A program made the position numbers and the translations under genes. Below, in pieces: positions 44,885 through 53,935 of a stretch of 54,319 nt of DNA. The first letter of the stretch is position 1; every line of letters starts with the position of its first letter. Under the pieces are notes generated by a model, which was given only the letters and a program-made list of their open reading frames with translations, ran no database searches and was not told where the DNA came from. Origin of the DNA: Deltaproteobacteria bacterium (GTDB lineage: Bacteria > Desulfobacterota > Desulfobacteria > Desulfobacterales > SURF-15); the NCBI GenBank assembly GCA_019309565.1, contig JAFDFZ010000018.1:1-54319 (forward strand), given 5' to 3'.

Positions 44885-47195
44885 ACGGCACGCTGAACCC
44901 GGCGACCCTTACGATAAGATTTGGGTATGCCTCTGGATGTGCCTGCGCATCACGCAATGTGTTGGAGCTGATAACGTTAAACTGGATATGCTGCCCTCCC
45001 ATTTTAAAATAACTTCTGATAAGGGCCACCAGGTTTTCCGTGCCGGTATCTCCCGCCACTGATTCTGGAGATATTTTTACGTTAAGAAGCGTGCCATTTG
45101 AAGCCTCGAGGTGATCAAGCCGGGATGCGGATCGTATAATGGCTGTCGGGCCGTTCCGATCGCGACCCTGTGCAGGGGAAATGCCGCCGTCTGCCAGAAG
45201 CGTTTCACGGGTTCTGCCATCAGGGGTGGCGCCGACAGCTCCCTGGAAAAGGACATGCGCCGAAATACTCTGCAATCCAGGTTCAAACGTACCACCCCGA
45301 GCATTGCGGTATCGCTTAAAGGATTTAAGAACGAAGCTGGAAATCTCTCTTGCGATGCCATCCACCTCAAAGTTATCATTGCCGTATTTTGGAATACGGT
45401 TGATGAGAAGCCTTCGGATATGTTCCTGACCCTCGAAATTTGAATGAAGCGCGTCTAAAAGCAAATCCATTTCAATCAATTTTTGTTCAAATACAGCACA
45501 TCGAATCGCCATCAGAGAATCAGCCACATTCGCAAGCCCCACCACATTGGGAGATGTGTAATTGTAAACCGCTCCACCTTCTTCATAGGATCGCCCCCTG
45601 GTCATACAATCGTCCACCAGAAGGGATACGAATGGGTTTGGAGCCAGCTGGCCGTGAATCACATCAAGAATGTTATCTGCCTCAACCATCAGCTTTACAA
45701 AATAGTTCACCTGCATTTTCAGAGCGGCGAGAACATCATTTTCCGAGCTAAATCCCCTGAAATTGGCATCCCTTGCTCCGATTAATTCTCCGGATATGGG
45801 ATCGATCCCGTTATTTAAGGCCAGGGTCAACACTTTGCCCAGGTTTAAAAAACCGCCGGTATAAAAGCCGTTGGTACGGCCGGGAGATTGCGGCTCAACA
45901 CAGCCGACTTCGGCATAATCGCGTGCTTCTTCAAGAGGCACATCCATGCCTAGAAGAACCGGTATTAGCACTTCGTCATTGAAAAAGGCGGGCATCCCCA
46001 GGCCTTCCTTGGCCAGCTCAGCGGCTGCTCTTAAGAAATCTTTCGGAGATTCATTGTGAACCCGTACAGAGAGTGAGGGCTGTGGTAGTTTCACACGCCG
46101 GGTAGCTTCGATACAAAGATAAGAAAGGGGGTTTGTGGCGTCTCTGCCCGTGGGTGTCTGCCCGCCGATAATCAGGTTTTGAAAAAGCGGATAACCGCCA
46201 AACGCTTTGGAAGACACCTTATCTCTTAGCTTCATGATTTCATTCATCTTGATCCACAAACATTCCAAAAGCTCTAAGGCTTGTGCCTCGGTGAGGATTC
46301 CTTTTTCCCCGTCTGCCTTATAAAACTTATACATATATTGATCGAAGCGTCCGGGTGAGATGGAATGGCCGTTGGACTCAATCTGAATGACCAGATGGAC
46401 AAACCAGAAGGATTGAATGGCCTCTCTGAAAGACTCAGCAGGCCGGGCAGGCACCTTTTCACAGATTCTTGCAATCTCATTCAGTTCAGCTGCCCGCATG
46501 GAGTTACGTTCTTGCCCGGCAAGCTTTCTGGCAAGATTGGCATAACGTTCGGCATATCGGCAGACCGCATCACAGACCTCAATGGCTGCCTTGTAAAAAT
46601 TCCGATGAGGAATGAGTTGAGCATCCGTGGAATCTATAGCAGCCAGTCTAGCCTCCGCCTCTTGTTTTATGCCAAGCAAGCCGCGCTCTAAAACTTTCGC
46701 ATAACTGGGGGCCATGTGTCCCACCCCACAACTCATGGCGGTTAAAATGAAAACAAGCGCATTTTGAGCCTGCATCGCTTGGGCCGGAAGCAGGGAAAGT
46801 GCCCGATCTTTTACCGACCATCCGCGCCAGCAGCCGAGAAGGTCTTTTAGAATCCTTTTTGTGTTTTCAGGAACTATAAAACGGTCTGCATCTTTTTTGT
46901 CGAACAAATCCAGCTCGTCAACAATCCAATCCCAGGAATATTCCGGAAACAAGGGCGCCGCCTTTGGCCTGCTTGCCTGAAGCCCTACGATAAGTTCATC
47001 ATCTTCGATGCAGATTGTCATACCATCCAGGACATCCGCCAAAGCCCGGGCTCTCAGCAGGATAGGGGGTAAACTGAGGCCGCTTTCCTTATAGCGCCTG
47101 GTGACAATAGCGGCTCTTTCATGGCAAATCGACGGTTGAAGATTCATGATCCGCCGGCGCAAACGCTCTGTTCTAAGTCCGCTTGGATATTCCAT
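44823..47195 (-). CDS. Glycyl radical enzyme (PFL/diol-dehydratase-like), substrate unknown
   Basis: 790 residues from ATG 47195 (AGAAGG before it). Active cysteine in EVGCVEPQSPGRT, the GCVEP class that includes glycerol/propanediol dehydratases, choline lyase and isethionate lyase. Glycyl-radical Gly in RVAGFSVPF at the C-terminus, where most members have GYS. The residues after the Cys loop read NGFYTGGFLNLGKV; dehydratases and choline lyase have GWHDAAFFNL-like sequence, so the catalytic His-Asp there is absent. No activating radical-SAM gene is in the window. Regulated probably by the adjacent FadR-type protein. Confidence 0.88.
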   Translation of the reverse strand: MEYPSGLRTERLRRRIMNLQPSICHERAAIVTRRYKESGLSLPPILLRARALADVLDGMTICIEDDELIVGLQASRPKAAPLFPEYSWDWIVDELDLFDKKDADRFIVPENTKRILKDLLGCWRGWSVKDRALSLLPAQAMQAQNALVFILTAMSCGVGHMAPSYAKVLERGLLGIKQEAEARLAAIDSTDAQLIPHRNFYKAAIEVCDAVCRYAERYANLARKLAGQERNSMRAAELNEIARICEKVPARPAESFREAIQSFWFVHLVIQIESNGHSISPGRFDQYMYKFYKADGEKGILTEAQALELLECLWIKMNEIMKLRDKVSSKAFGGYPLFQNLIIGGQTPTGRDATNPLSYLCIEATRRVKLPQPSLSVRVHNESPKDFLRAAAELAKEGLGMPAFFNDEVLIPVLLGMDVPLEEARDYAEVGCVEPQSPGRTNGFYTGGFLNLGKVLTLALNNGIDPISGELIGARDANFRGFSSENDVLAALKMQVNYFVKLMVEADNILDVIHGQLAPNPFVSLLVDDCMTRGRSYEEGGAVYNYTSPNVVGLANVADSLMAIRCAVFEQKLIEMDLLLDALHSNFEGQEHIRRLLINRIPKYGNDNFEVDGIAREISSFVLKSFKRYRNARGGTFEPGLQSISAHVLFQGAVGATPDGRTRETLLADGGISPAQGRDRNGPTAIIRSASRLDHLEASNGTLLNVKISPESVAGDTGTENLVALIRSYFKMGGQHIQFNVISSNTLRDAQAHPEAYPNLIVRVAGFSVPFTAIDRVLQNDIIERTEHSL

Positions 47196-47447
47196 GACAC
47201 CTTCTTTCAAAAACCGGAGAGCGAATCGAAATGCAAAAGCCCATTCATGACCGCTTATCCCGGGAAAAGAAACTTAATATATATACGAAGATTATAAGAA
47301 AATAAAATTATAGCAACTGAAGCTCCCCGCAGCAAGCTGCAGGGGAAAAAATTTTTTCCAGAAAAAAACTTGACCAAATTGAAAGATAAGATAAGCTTTG
47401 CAGGAAATTAAAATATACTGACTCAGTAAAACTTAAGAGGAGATGCC

Positions 47448-48704
47448 ATGAATACACAGAATGTTCGTATTCCCGTTAAAGCCTGGTATGGTGATGAAGA
47501 GATGGAGTTGCAATTCCCGCAGACATGGGAAGTGAATGAATGCCGGATGATCGGCCACGACACCCCGGCCCTGAGCGATGAACAACTCCGCGAGGCGCTG
47601 AAAAATCCGATCGGAACCGAACCCCTGGCACAGATGGCCAAAGGCAAAAAGCAGGTTGTCATCCTGTTCGATGACCTGACCCGCCCGGCTCCAACATGGA
47701 AAATTCTACCATTTGTGCTCGATGAGCTGGGGCAAGCCGGCATCCCGGACGACAACATTCGCTTCGTTGGCGCCTTTGCCAACCACGCGGCCATGAGTCA
47801 GGAAGATTTTGTAAAAAAGCTGGGAGCAGATGTGGTCAGGCGCTTTCGGGTCTATAACCACAACCCATACGATCATCTGGTGGACCTGGGGAAAACGAGT
47901 CGGGGCACCCCCGTCCTGATCAATCGGGAAGTGATGGCGTGTGATCTGAAAATCGGCATTGGCGGGCTGATTCCCCATCTGGGAGCCGGATTTGGCGGGG
48001 GAGCGAAGCTTGTACTTCCCGGAGTGGCCGGTATAGAAACCACCGATTACAACCATCGCATCCTCGGGAAGCTTGGGGGGGATCGTTCAATCTTAAAAAA
48101 GCTCCGTCTTGGCAAGATCGAAGATAACGAAATCCGCCCGGACATCGAAGAAGCGGTCAGAAAGGTTGGGCTGGATATGAAGATAGATCTTTTGATCAAC
48201 AACAGGCGGCAGATCGTAGGGGTTTTCGCCGGGGACTTCGTTGCCCAGCATCGAGCCGGGGTGCAAAGGGCAAAAGAACTCTATTCAACCCCCGTTATCA
48301 AAGATTGCGATATCGTGGTAATGAATACGTATCCTATAGAAAATCAGATGATCAAGGGCACCTGGCCGGGGAGGCTTTCGCTTAAAAAAGGGGGGCTGGC
48401 AGTGATGGTGGTGCAGAGCTTAGAGGGACAGGCTTCGCATTATCTGGCCGGACGCTTCGGAACCGATTATGGAGGCAGGATGTGGGGGGCTCCCACGGGA
48501 CTGATTATTCCCCAGGCCGAGCGCCTCCTGGTCTGCTCATCATATCTTTCCCGGTATGATCTGGACATGTACGGACCTTCAGACAGGGTGATACCGTGCG
48601 CTTCGTGGGCAGAGGTTTTGATTCGCCTGCTGGATGCGTATCCGAAGCAGGCGAAAGTAGCAGTTTACCCGTATGCGGCCATACAGTGCCCGGCACAGGA
48701 TTGA
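47448..48704 (+). CDS. LarA-like nickel-pincer racemase family protein
   Basis: 418 residues, the size of LarA (about 424). Motifs of the family: VVILFDDLTRPAPTW (DDxTRP), a His in GAFANHAAM, a second His in GGLIPHLGAGFGGGAK, and the Lys in that same segment, to which LarA attaches its nickel pincer cofactor. The family racemises or epimerises 2-hydroxy acids. LarB, LarC and LarE, needed for the cofactor, are not nearby. It is divergent from the glycyl radical gene with a 252-base gap. A good AGAGGAGATGCC site precedes the ATG. Confidence 0.82.
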   Translation: MNTQNVRIPVKAWYGDEEMELQFPQTWEVNECRMIGHDTPALSDEQLREALKNPIGTEPLAQMAKGKKQVVILFDDLTRPAPTWKILPFVLDELGQAGIPDDNIRFVGAFANHAAMSQEDFVKKLGADVVRRFRVYNHNPYDHLVDLGKTSRGTPVLINREVMACDLKIGIGGLIPHLGAGFGGGAKLVLPGVAGIETTDYNHRILGKLGGDRSILKKLRLGKIEDNEIRPDIEEAVRKVGLDMKIDLLINNRRQIVGVFAGDFVAQHRAGVQRAKELYSTPVIKDCDIVVMNTYPIENQMIKGTWPGRLSLKKGGLAVMVVQSLEGQASHYLAGRFGTDYGGRMWGAPTGLIIPQAERLLVCSSYLSRYDLDMYGPSDRVIPCASWAEVLIRLLDAYPKQAKVAVYPYAAIQCPAQD

Positions 48705-48791
48705 CCTTTGTTTTACTTTTAAGACTCAAGTTTCGCACCCCTGATCCTTTGAAATGCCTTATATGATGGGGTCGAATGAAATTTTTGAAGG

Positions 48792-49130
48792 CAAAATACA
48801 CTCTATCCGAAAATTGATATGGCCGATCTCCTGGTTTATGGCACCCCTAATTACTGGTACGGACCTTCGGCGAAAATGAAGCTTCTTATGGACAGAATGC
48901 GGCCCTATGGGGTAAGCAAAAAGCTGAGAGGCAAAAAGGCGATTATCATCAGCCCGGCTGCAGAAGGACCCAAAGTAAGCGGTCCTCTGGTTGAAATGCT
49001 TCGTTTATCGTTCGATTATCTGGGTATGGAGCTTGTGGGAAAGGTCCTGGGTACGGCATATGACAAAGGGGAAATCAAAAACGATAAAAAGGCGATGAAC
49101 CAAGCTTACGATCTGGGCGCATCGTTTTAG
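48792..49130 (+). pseudogene. Flavodoxin/NADPH-dependent FMN reductase-like protein, N-terminus missing
   Basis: Encodes the latter half of an NADPH-dependent FMN reductase/flavodoxin-fold protein: MADLLVYGTPNYWYGPSAKM, KLLMDRMRPYG, KKAIIISPAAEG. Family members are about 180-200 residues and start with the SGSPR flavin loop, which is lacking; an in-frame stop at 48786 blocks extension. An internal ATG at 48819 gives only 103 residues without a clear ribosome binding site. Confidence 0.7.
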
Positions 49131-49171
49131 CGCTTTTAAACGCAGGGCAGTAAAAGTGAAGGATACTGCGC

Positions 49172-50113
49172 TCAATCGGAGCTATACGCATGAGCGGTTT
49201 CAATTGCGGTTTTGATGTTATCCCAGTTTACCTCCGAAGGGATGGTACAGTCCGCACCCAGAATGAATTTTTCCGGGGCGCTTTGTAGGGCCGCTTCGAC
49301 GGCTTTTTTGATCTGATCTTTGCTTCCGGAAACAATGACCCCCTTTCGATCGAGCCCGCCCATATAGGGTCTTTCGAACATTCGGGAAACATCTTTTCCG
49401 GTTAATTTCTCAGAACGCAGCTCCAGACCGCAGCTTACCACATGACCCGGATAATCAAGAAAAGGGGTTAAATCACTGTAACTCCCGTTGTAATCGCAAA
49501 TATGAAGAATATTGAAAATACACGATCTTTCGATTTCCTTCATTAGAATAAGATCATATGGTTTGACACATTCTTTAAACAGTGCAGGGTCATCAAAGGT
49601 ATCACTTTCTCCTCCCTGGGTTGAATGGTAAAATCCATCTATGCCAAGCTTGATGCATTCTTTTACGAAAATCATCAAACTTTCCGTTATTATCTGCATT
49701 CCTTTTTTCGTTTTCTCAGGACCTTCTTTGATATGATCCGTGATTTTCCCTCTGCTGGTATGCCCCGCACACATATACGGGGAATAAAGAGTCATGATTA
49801 CCAGGGCTTCCTTTTTTATCCTTTGAACCAGGCTGTCAACAATATGCAGGGGATCCTCATAAAAATCTTTCTTGTACAAAGGCATTTCCGCCCAGTCATC
49901 CGGTTTTTTGATCTCGGCTATGACGGGGAATACGTTTTCGTACTGGATTTTCACAAAGTCCATTCCAGTATGCCGAAAGTATTCCAGATGCTTGTTCACC
50001 GCTGCCTGGCCTCGATGACAGTTTTCATCAAAATGAAGAAAAAATGCTGCAGGAGTGTATTCCTGTTTCTTGTTCTTGTTCAATACATCTAAGACAAGCT
50101 CTCTTTTATTCAT
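49172..50113 (-). CDS. Uroporphyrinogen decarboxylase-fold (UroD/MtaA-like) protein
   Basis: 313 residues. TIM-barrel of the UroD superfamily: MNKRELVLDVLNKNKKQ, IDGFYHSTQGGE, FNILHICDYNGSYSDL, GLDRKGVIVSGSKDQI, FILGADCTIPSEV. The Cys and His residues (HICD; GADC) resemble zinc ligands of methylcobamide:CoM methyltransferases (MtaA) rather than the HemE active site. It probably handles a methyl group or cobamide, or a modified substrate in trans with another protein. No corrinoid protein is adjacent. Confidence 0.8.
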   Translation of the reverse strand: MNKRELVLDVLNKNKKQEYTPAAFFLHFDENCHRGQAAVNKHLEYFRHTGMDFVKIQYENVFPVIAEIKKPDDWAEMPLYKKDFYEDPLHIVDSLVQRIKKEALVIMTLYSPYMCAGHTSRGKITDHIKEGPEKTKKGMQIITESLMIFVKECIKLGIDGFYHSTQGGESDTFDDPALFKECVKPYDLILMKEIERSCIFNILHICDYNGSYSDLTPFLDYPGHVVSCGLELRSEKLTGKDVSRMFERPYMGGLDRKGVIVSGSKDQIKKAVEAALQSAPEKFILGADCTIPSEVNWDNIKTAIETAHAYSSD

Positions 50114-50673
50114 TTACTGATCCCTTTCATTGATGGAAAAGTAACGATCAGTTTAAAACAGCCACTCACTTTAAAATGCGACCAGTAGGCTCATGCCGTA
50201 AATTTCATAGAGAATTGATGATACTTATAAATAACCTCTTGACAAGAACTTATCGGTTATGTTAGCGATTATTAAATTTACGATATCTTATTATTCCTGG
50301 AAGTTCGAGTCAAGAAAAACAAGGTTTTTTTACGATCCGTCATAAGGAGCATTTTTAAACACAATCTACCTATAGAACTCGCTTGGAGAGGCGATTGGGG
50401 CGATCAGATTGACTTTGGAATCTTTTTCGCCCTATTTGCGGGGTGCTAAAGGGTGGTCTTCGCAAAACAATGCCACATCCAAAAAAACAACCACATATTG
50501 GAAAGGAGGTGAATCTCGTTACATTGTTTTTTGGTGGTCACTTCGGCAGTTGTCAAAGCCATCATATTAAACTTGCGGCGTGTCGCGTAATGGATGATAA
50601 TTCGCTATGCTGATCATTATATCTTTATATCTTTGACATGCCGGATCGCTTCTTGAAAGGAGGTAAGGGTGTC
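50114..50673. other. Divergent intergenic region before the ABC operon
   Basis: 560 bases. A perfect Shine-Dalgarno-like AAAGGAGG (50502-50509) sits far upstream of the binding-protein start, followed by a 35-codon frame (to TGA 50611) without a well-placed start. No terminator or known riboswitch was recognised. The binding-protein gene has its own AAAGGAGG at about 50655. Confidence 0.5.
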
Positions 50674-52026
50674 ATGAAGGCTAAAGGAAAGGTTACAAGA
50701 AGGCAGTTTATTAAGACCACGGCTCTTACTGCAGCGGCGATAACCGCGGGGCCTTATGTCAAAACCTCCCATTCTGCAGGTAAATTGGCGGTGGGTCTGT
50801 GGGATCACTGGATTCCCGGCGCTAATGATGTTTCCCGGAAGATCATAATGGACTGGGGCAAGAAAAACGGGGTCGAAATCAAGCTTGATTATATTACATC
50901 GGTCGGTTTCAAGCAGTTGACCACAATTGCAGCCGAGGCACGGGCCAAGACCGGGCATGATGTCATGGATCTTCCCACGGTTGAAACCGCAAAATATACG
51001 GACAGCTTGGAACCGATGGACGATGTGGTAAACGCGATTATATCGGAATACGGAGAGCTGATGCCCGATGCCGAATACCTTGGCAAAATCGACGGGACCT
51101 GGTATTCATGCCCCGGCCCCATCGGTTCTCATACCTATCCAATGGTGTCCCGGCTGGATCTCTGGAAAAAGCATGCAGGTATCGATCTAAAGAAGATTTT
51201 TCCGGACAACCCCAATCGCGATCCCTCACTTGTAAAGACCTGGACCTATGATACCTTCCTGGAGGGCTGCAAAAAACTGCATGCCGCCGGATTTCCTTTT
51301 GGCAATGCCATCGGTCCCACAAGCGACGCACAGGACTGGACAGGGCCGCTGTTTGCATCCTTTGGTTCCTACCCGATGGATGCCAAGGGCAACATTACTT
51401 TCGATTCTGATGAAACACGGGCGGCCCTTGAATACATGAAAAAACTGACAGCGGTGATGCCGCCGGATGTCTATGCCTGGGACGATGCTTCGAACAACCG
51501 TTTTATCATCTCAGGTAGGGGTGCGGCAATCCAGAATCCACCCAGCGCATGGAGGGTGTGCGTGCGCGATCAGCCAGATACCGCAAAACACCTCTGGCAC
51601 CACGATACACCGGCAGGTCCAAAGGGGCGTTTCCGTGGCTCCCTGTCCCGTATGATGGGAGTCTGGAACTTTTCCAAAAACAAAAGCACAGCCAAAGACC
51701 TGATTCATCATCTGTTGAAGAAAGAGCAGCAGGACCAACTGATTGCGGTGGCCGGTGGTTATGATATCCCGTTGATCAAGGCGTTTAACAGACATCCGGT
51801 ATGGAAGAACGCAAGCCCGCCTGCCGGCACTTTATACAACTATCCTATACAGGGCGATGAGTTTCAGATGTTAAGCGGGTATCCGGCTCCCATTGGCATT
51901 GCCGCCCAGATGTACGCTCAGGCACTGATCCCCAACACGATCGCCAAAGTATGTAAAGAGGGAAAATCTATCGACGATGCCATCAAGTGGGCACTAGACG
52001 AGATAGAAGGCTTTATGCGCGGGTAG
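50674..52026 (+). CDS. Tat-exported ABC transporter substrate-binding protein
   Basis: 450 residues from ATG 50674 (AAAGGAGGTAAGGGTGTC before it; the in-frame ATG at 50638 lacks a site). A twin-arginine signal, TRRQFIKTTALTAAA, is unusual for this family, which normally uses Sec or a lipobox. The mature part (LAVGLWDHWIPGANDVSRKI ...) is a cluster B/MalE-like sugar-type binding protein. Tat export suggests folding or cofactor binding before export. First gene of an ABC importer operon. Confidence 0.85.
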   Translation: MKAKGKVTRRQFIKTTALTAAAITAGPYVKTSHSAGKLAVGLWDHWIPGANDVSRKIIMDWGKKNGVEIKLDYITSVGFKQLTTIAAEARAKTGHDVMDLPTVETAKYTDSLEPMDDVVNAIISEYGELMPDAEYLGKIDGTWYSCPGPIGSHTYPMVSRLDLWKKHAGIDLKKIFPDNPNRDPSLVKTWTYDTFLEGCKKLHAAGFPFGNAIGPTSDAQDWTGPLFASFGSYPMDAKGNITFDSDETRAALEYMKKLTAVMPPDVYAWDDASNNRFIISGRGAAIQNPPSAWRVCVRDQPDTAKHLWHHDTPAGPKGRFRGSLSRMMGVWNFSKNKSTAKDLIHHLLKKEQQDQLIAVAGGYDIPLIKAFNRHPVWKNASPPAGTLYNYPIQGDEFQMLSGYPAPIGIAAQMYAQALIPNTIAKVCKEGKSIDDAIKWALDEIEGFMRG

Positions 52027-52118
52027 CTGGTGTATTAGCGTATTGATGATCATGTAAGGACAGGGCGGCAGCACAAGACCTGCTGCCCTGTATCCTGTTG
52101 TTATTCGAGGTGTAAACC

Positions 52119-53066
52119 ATGGGTGAACAGATTGTCCAGCAGCAGGCGGCCCAATTTGAAGCGGAAACAAGAATCGATACTGTTTCAACAAAATTTAAGA
52201 ACCTGTTTAGGAAAAAATCGACACTTGCTTTCCTTCTTTGTGTCCCTCTGATAGTGCTTATTATCGGTTTGATCGTTTATCCCTTCTTTTATTCGATCTT
52301 TTTAAGCATGTTGAACAAAAAGGAAACCCGCTTTGTGGGGTTTGCCAACTTCCTTTTTCTGTTTAAAAGAGACACCTTCTGGATGGTGGTGCGTCAGTCT
52401 GTGCTGTTTACCACAACCGCCGTATTCTTTAAGGCGCTGATCGGCTTTATCATGGCGCATCTGATCGATTTCCTGCCGGAGAAACGACAGCGTCTGTGGC
52501 GGGGACTGGCTCTGGTCGCCTGGGTTATGCCACCTGCATTGAGCACCCTGGGCTGGTGGTGGTTGTTCGAACCCAGTTACAGCGCCATCAACTGGTTGCT
52601 GGATCTGTTCTTCGGATTTACAATTCCCTGGTTGAGCGAGACTTTCTGGGCGAGGTTTTCTGTGATTCTGGTAAACATCTGGTGGGGCACATCCTTTTTT
52701 CTGATCATGTATCTGGCAGCATTGAAATCCGTGCCCGCAGATCTTTATGAAGCAGCAGACATAGATGGTGCAAGCACATGGCAGAAATTGATCTATATCA
52801 CTCTGCCCATGCTGCGCAACATCATCGCCATCACCATGCTGTTTTCCACCATTGTGACCTTCGCCAACTTTGATATCGTAAGAGTGTTAACACAGGGTGG
52901 TCCCATGAACACCACCCACCTGTTCGGCACATGGTCCTTTCTGATCGGAATTCAGTCCGGAGATATCCCGCTTGGAGCATGTGTTTCGTTGTTTATGTTT
53001 CCTGTGCTGGCCCTTCTGGCCTTTTTCATCCTGCGGGATGTTCGACAGAGAGTGAAACAGATATGA
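52119..53066 (+). CDS. ABC transporter permease, MalF-like
   Basis: 315 residues, about six transmembrane helices, with the ATPase-coupling EAA loop EAADIDGASTWQKLIYITLPML. The first helix is preceded by a hydrophilic N-terminus (QAAQFEAETRIDTVSTKF). Its stop overlaps the next gene's start (ATGA). Confidence 0.9.
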   Translation: MGEQIVQQQAAQFEAETRIDTVSTKFKNLFRKKSTLAFLLCVPLIVLIIGLIVYPFFYSIFLSMLNKKETRFVGFANFLFLFKRDTFWMVVRQSVLFTTTAVFFKALIGFIMAHLIDFLPEKRQRLWRGLALVAWVMPPALSTLGWWWLFEPSYSAINWLLDLFFGFTIPWLSETFWARFSVILVNIWWGTSFFLIMYLAALKSVPADLYEAADIDGASTWQKLIYITLPMLRNIIAITMLFSTIVTFANFDIVRVLTQGGPMNTTHLFGTWSFLIGIQSGDIPLGACVSLFMFPVLALLAFFILRDVRQRVKQI

Positions 53067-53935
53067 AAATACAGAAGACATTTTTTGCTGATGTGAGAAC
53101 TAAGCGGCGATGGGCTCTGATTGCCGCCTACTTCTTTTTAATAATATTTATCATTTTCTTCCTGTTCCCCCCCTTTTATATGCTGATAACCTCATTGAAG
53201 ACCAATGAGGAAATATCGAGCATGAAAGGCATCCCCTTTATCATCAGCCAGGGGATTACGCTGTCTCACTACAAAAAGCTGCTAACAGAAACACTTTTCC
53301 TGACTTATTTCAAAAACACGGTTATCGTTACCCTGTGTGTGGTGGCGATCTCTATGACGATAAGTGTTCTTGCAGCGTACTCTTTAGCCCGCATGCGGTT
53401 TTGGGGCTCTCAGCTAATGGCCACAGGGGTGTTTTTAACCTATCTGGTACCCAATACCCTGTTGTTTATCCCGATGTTTAAGATTGTCGGCGGCCTGGGT
53501 CTGCTCAACTCCAAATGGTCGCTTGTGCTAGTATTTCCCACCCTGGCCGTGCCGTTTTGCACCTGGATAATGATCGGTTATTTCGCCTCCATTCCCAAAG
53601 AGCTGGATGAAGCGGCCATGATCGACGGTGCAAACTGGTTTCAAATGCTCTTTCAGATTTTCCTGCCAGTTGCCATGCCCGGGATTATAGCGGCAACCAT
53701 ATTCTCGTTTACCGTGTCCTGGGCTGGATTTCTCTACCCCATGGCGTTTATTTACAGCAATGAGGAACTGGTGTTGACCGTGGGTACCGTAACCACGCTT
53801 ATCCGTGGAGATGTGATGCACTGGGGCGGGCTGATGGCAGGGGCGCTGCTGGCAGCAGCCCCGCCGGTTATCATATATGCCTTTTTGATGGACTATTACA
53901 TTTCCGGGCTGACTGCCGGGGCAGTCAAGAACTGA
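53063..53935 (+). CDS. ABC transporter permease, MalG-like
   Basis: 290 residues from ATG 53063, coupled by a 4-base overlap to the MalF-like gene. Six predicted helices and the EAA loop EAAMIDGANWFQMLFQIFLPVAMPG. Completes a heterodimeric channel for a sugar or polyol. No ATP-binding protein gene follows within the window. Confidence 0.9.
   Translation: MKIQKTFFADVRTKRRWALIAAYFFLIIFIIFFLFPPFYMLITSLKTNEEISSMKGIPFIISQGITLSHYKKLLTETLFLTYFKNTVIVTLCVVAISMTISVLAAYSLARMRFWGSQLMATGVFLTYLVPNTLLFIPMFKIVGGLGLLNSKWSLVLVFPTLAVPFCTWIMIGYFASIPKELDEAAMIDGANWFQMLFQIFLPVAMPGIIAATIFSFTVSWAGFLYPMAFIYSNEELVLTVGTVTTLIRGDVMHWGGLMAGALLAAAPPVIIYAFLMDYYISGLTAGAVKN

Noticed and set aside
50509..50613. A 35-codon peptide after a perfect Shine-Dalgarno sequence
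   Set aside because: The possible GTG start overlaps the ribosome binding site and the TTG alternative is too far; no conserved features seen.
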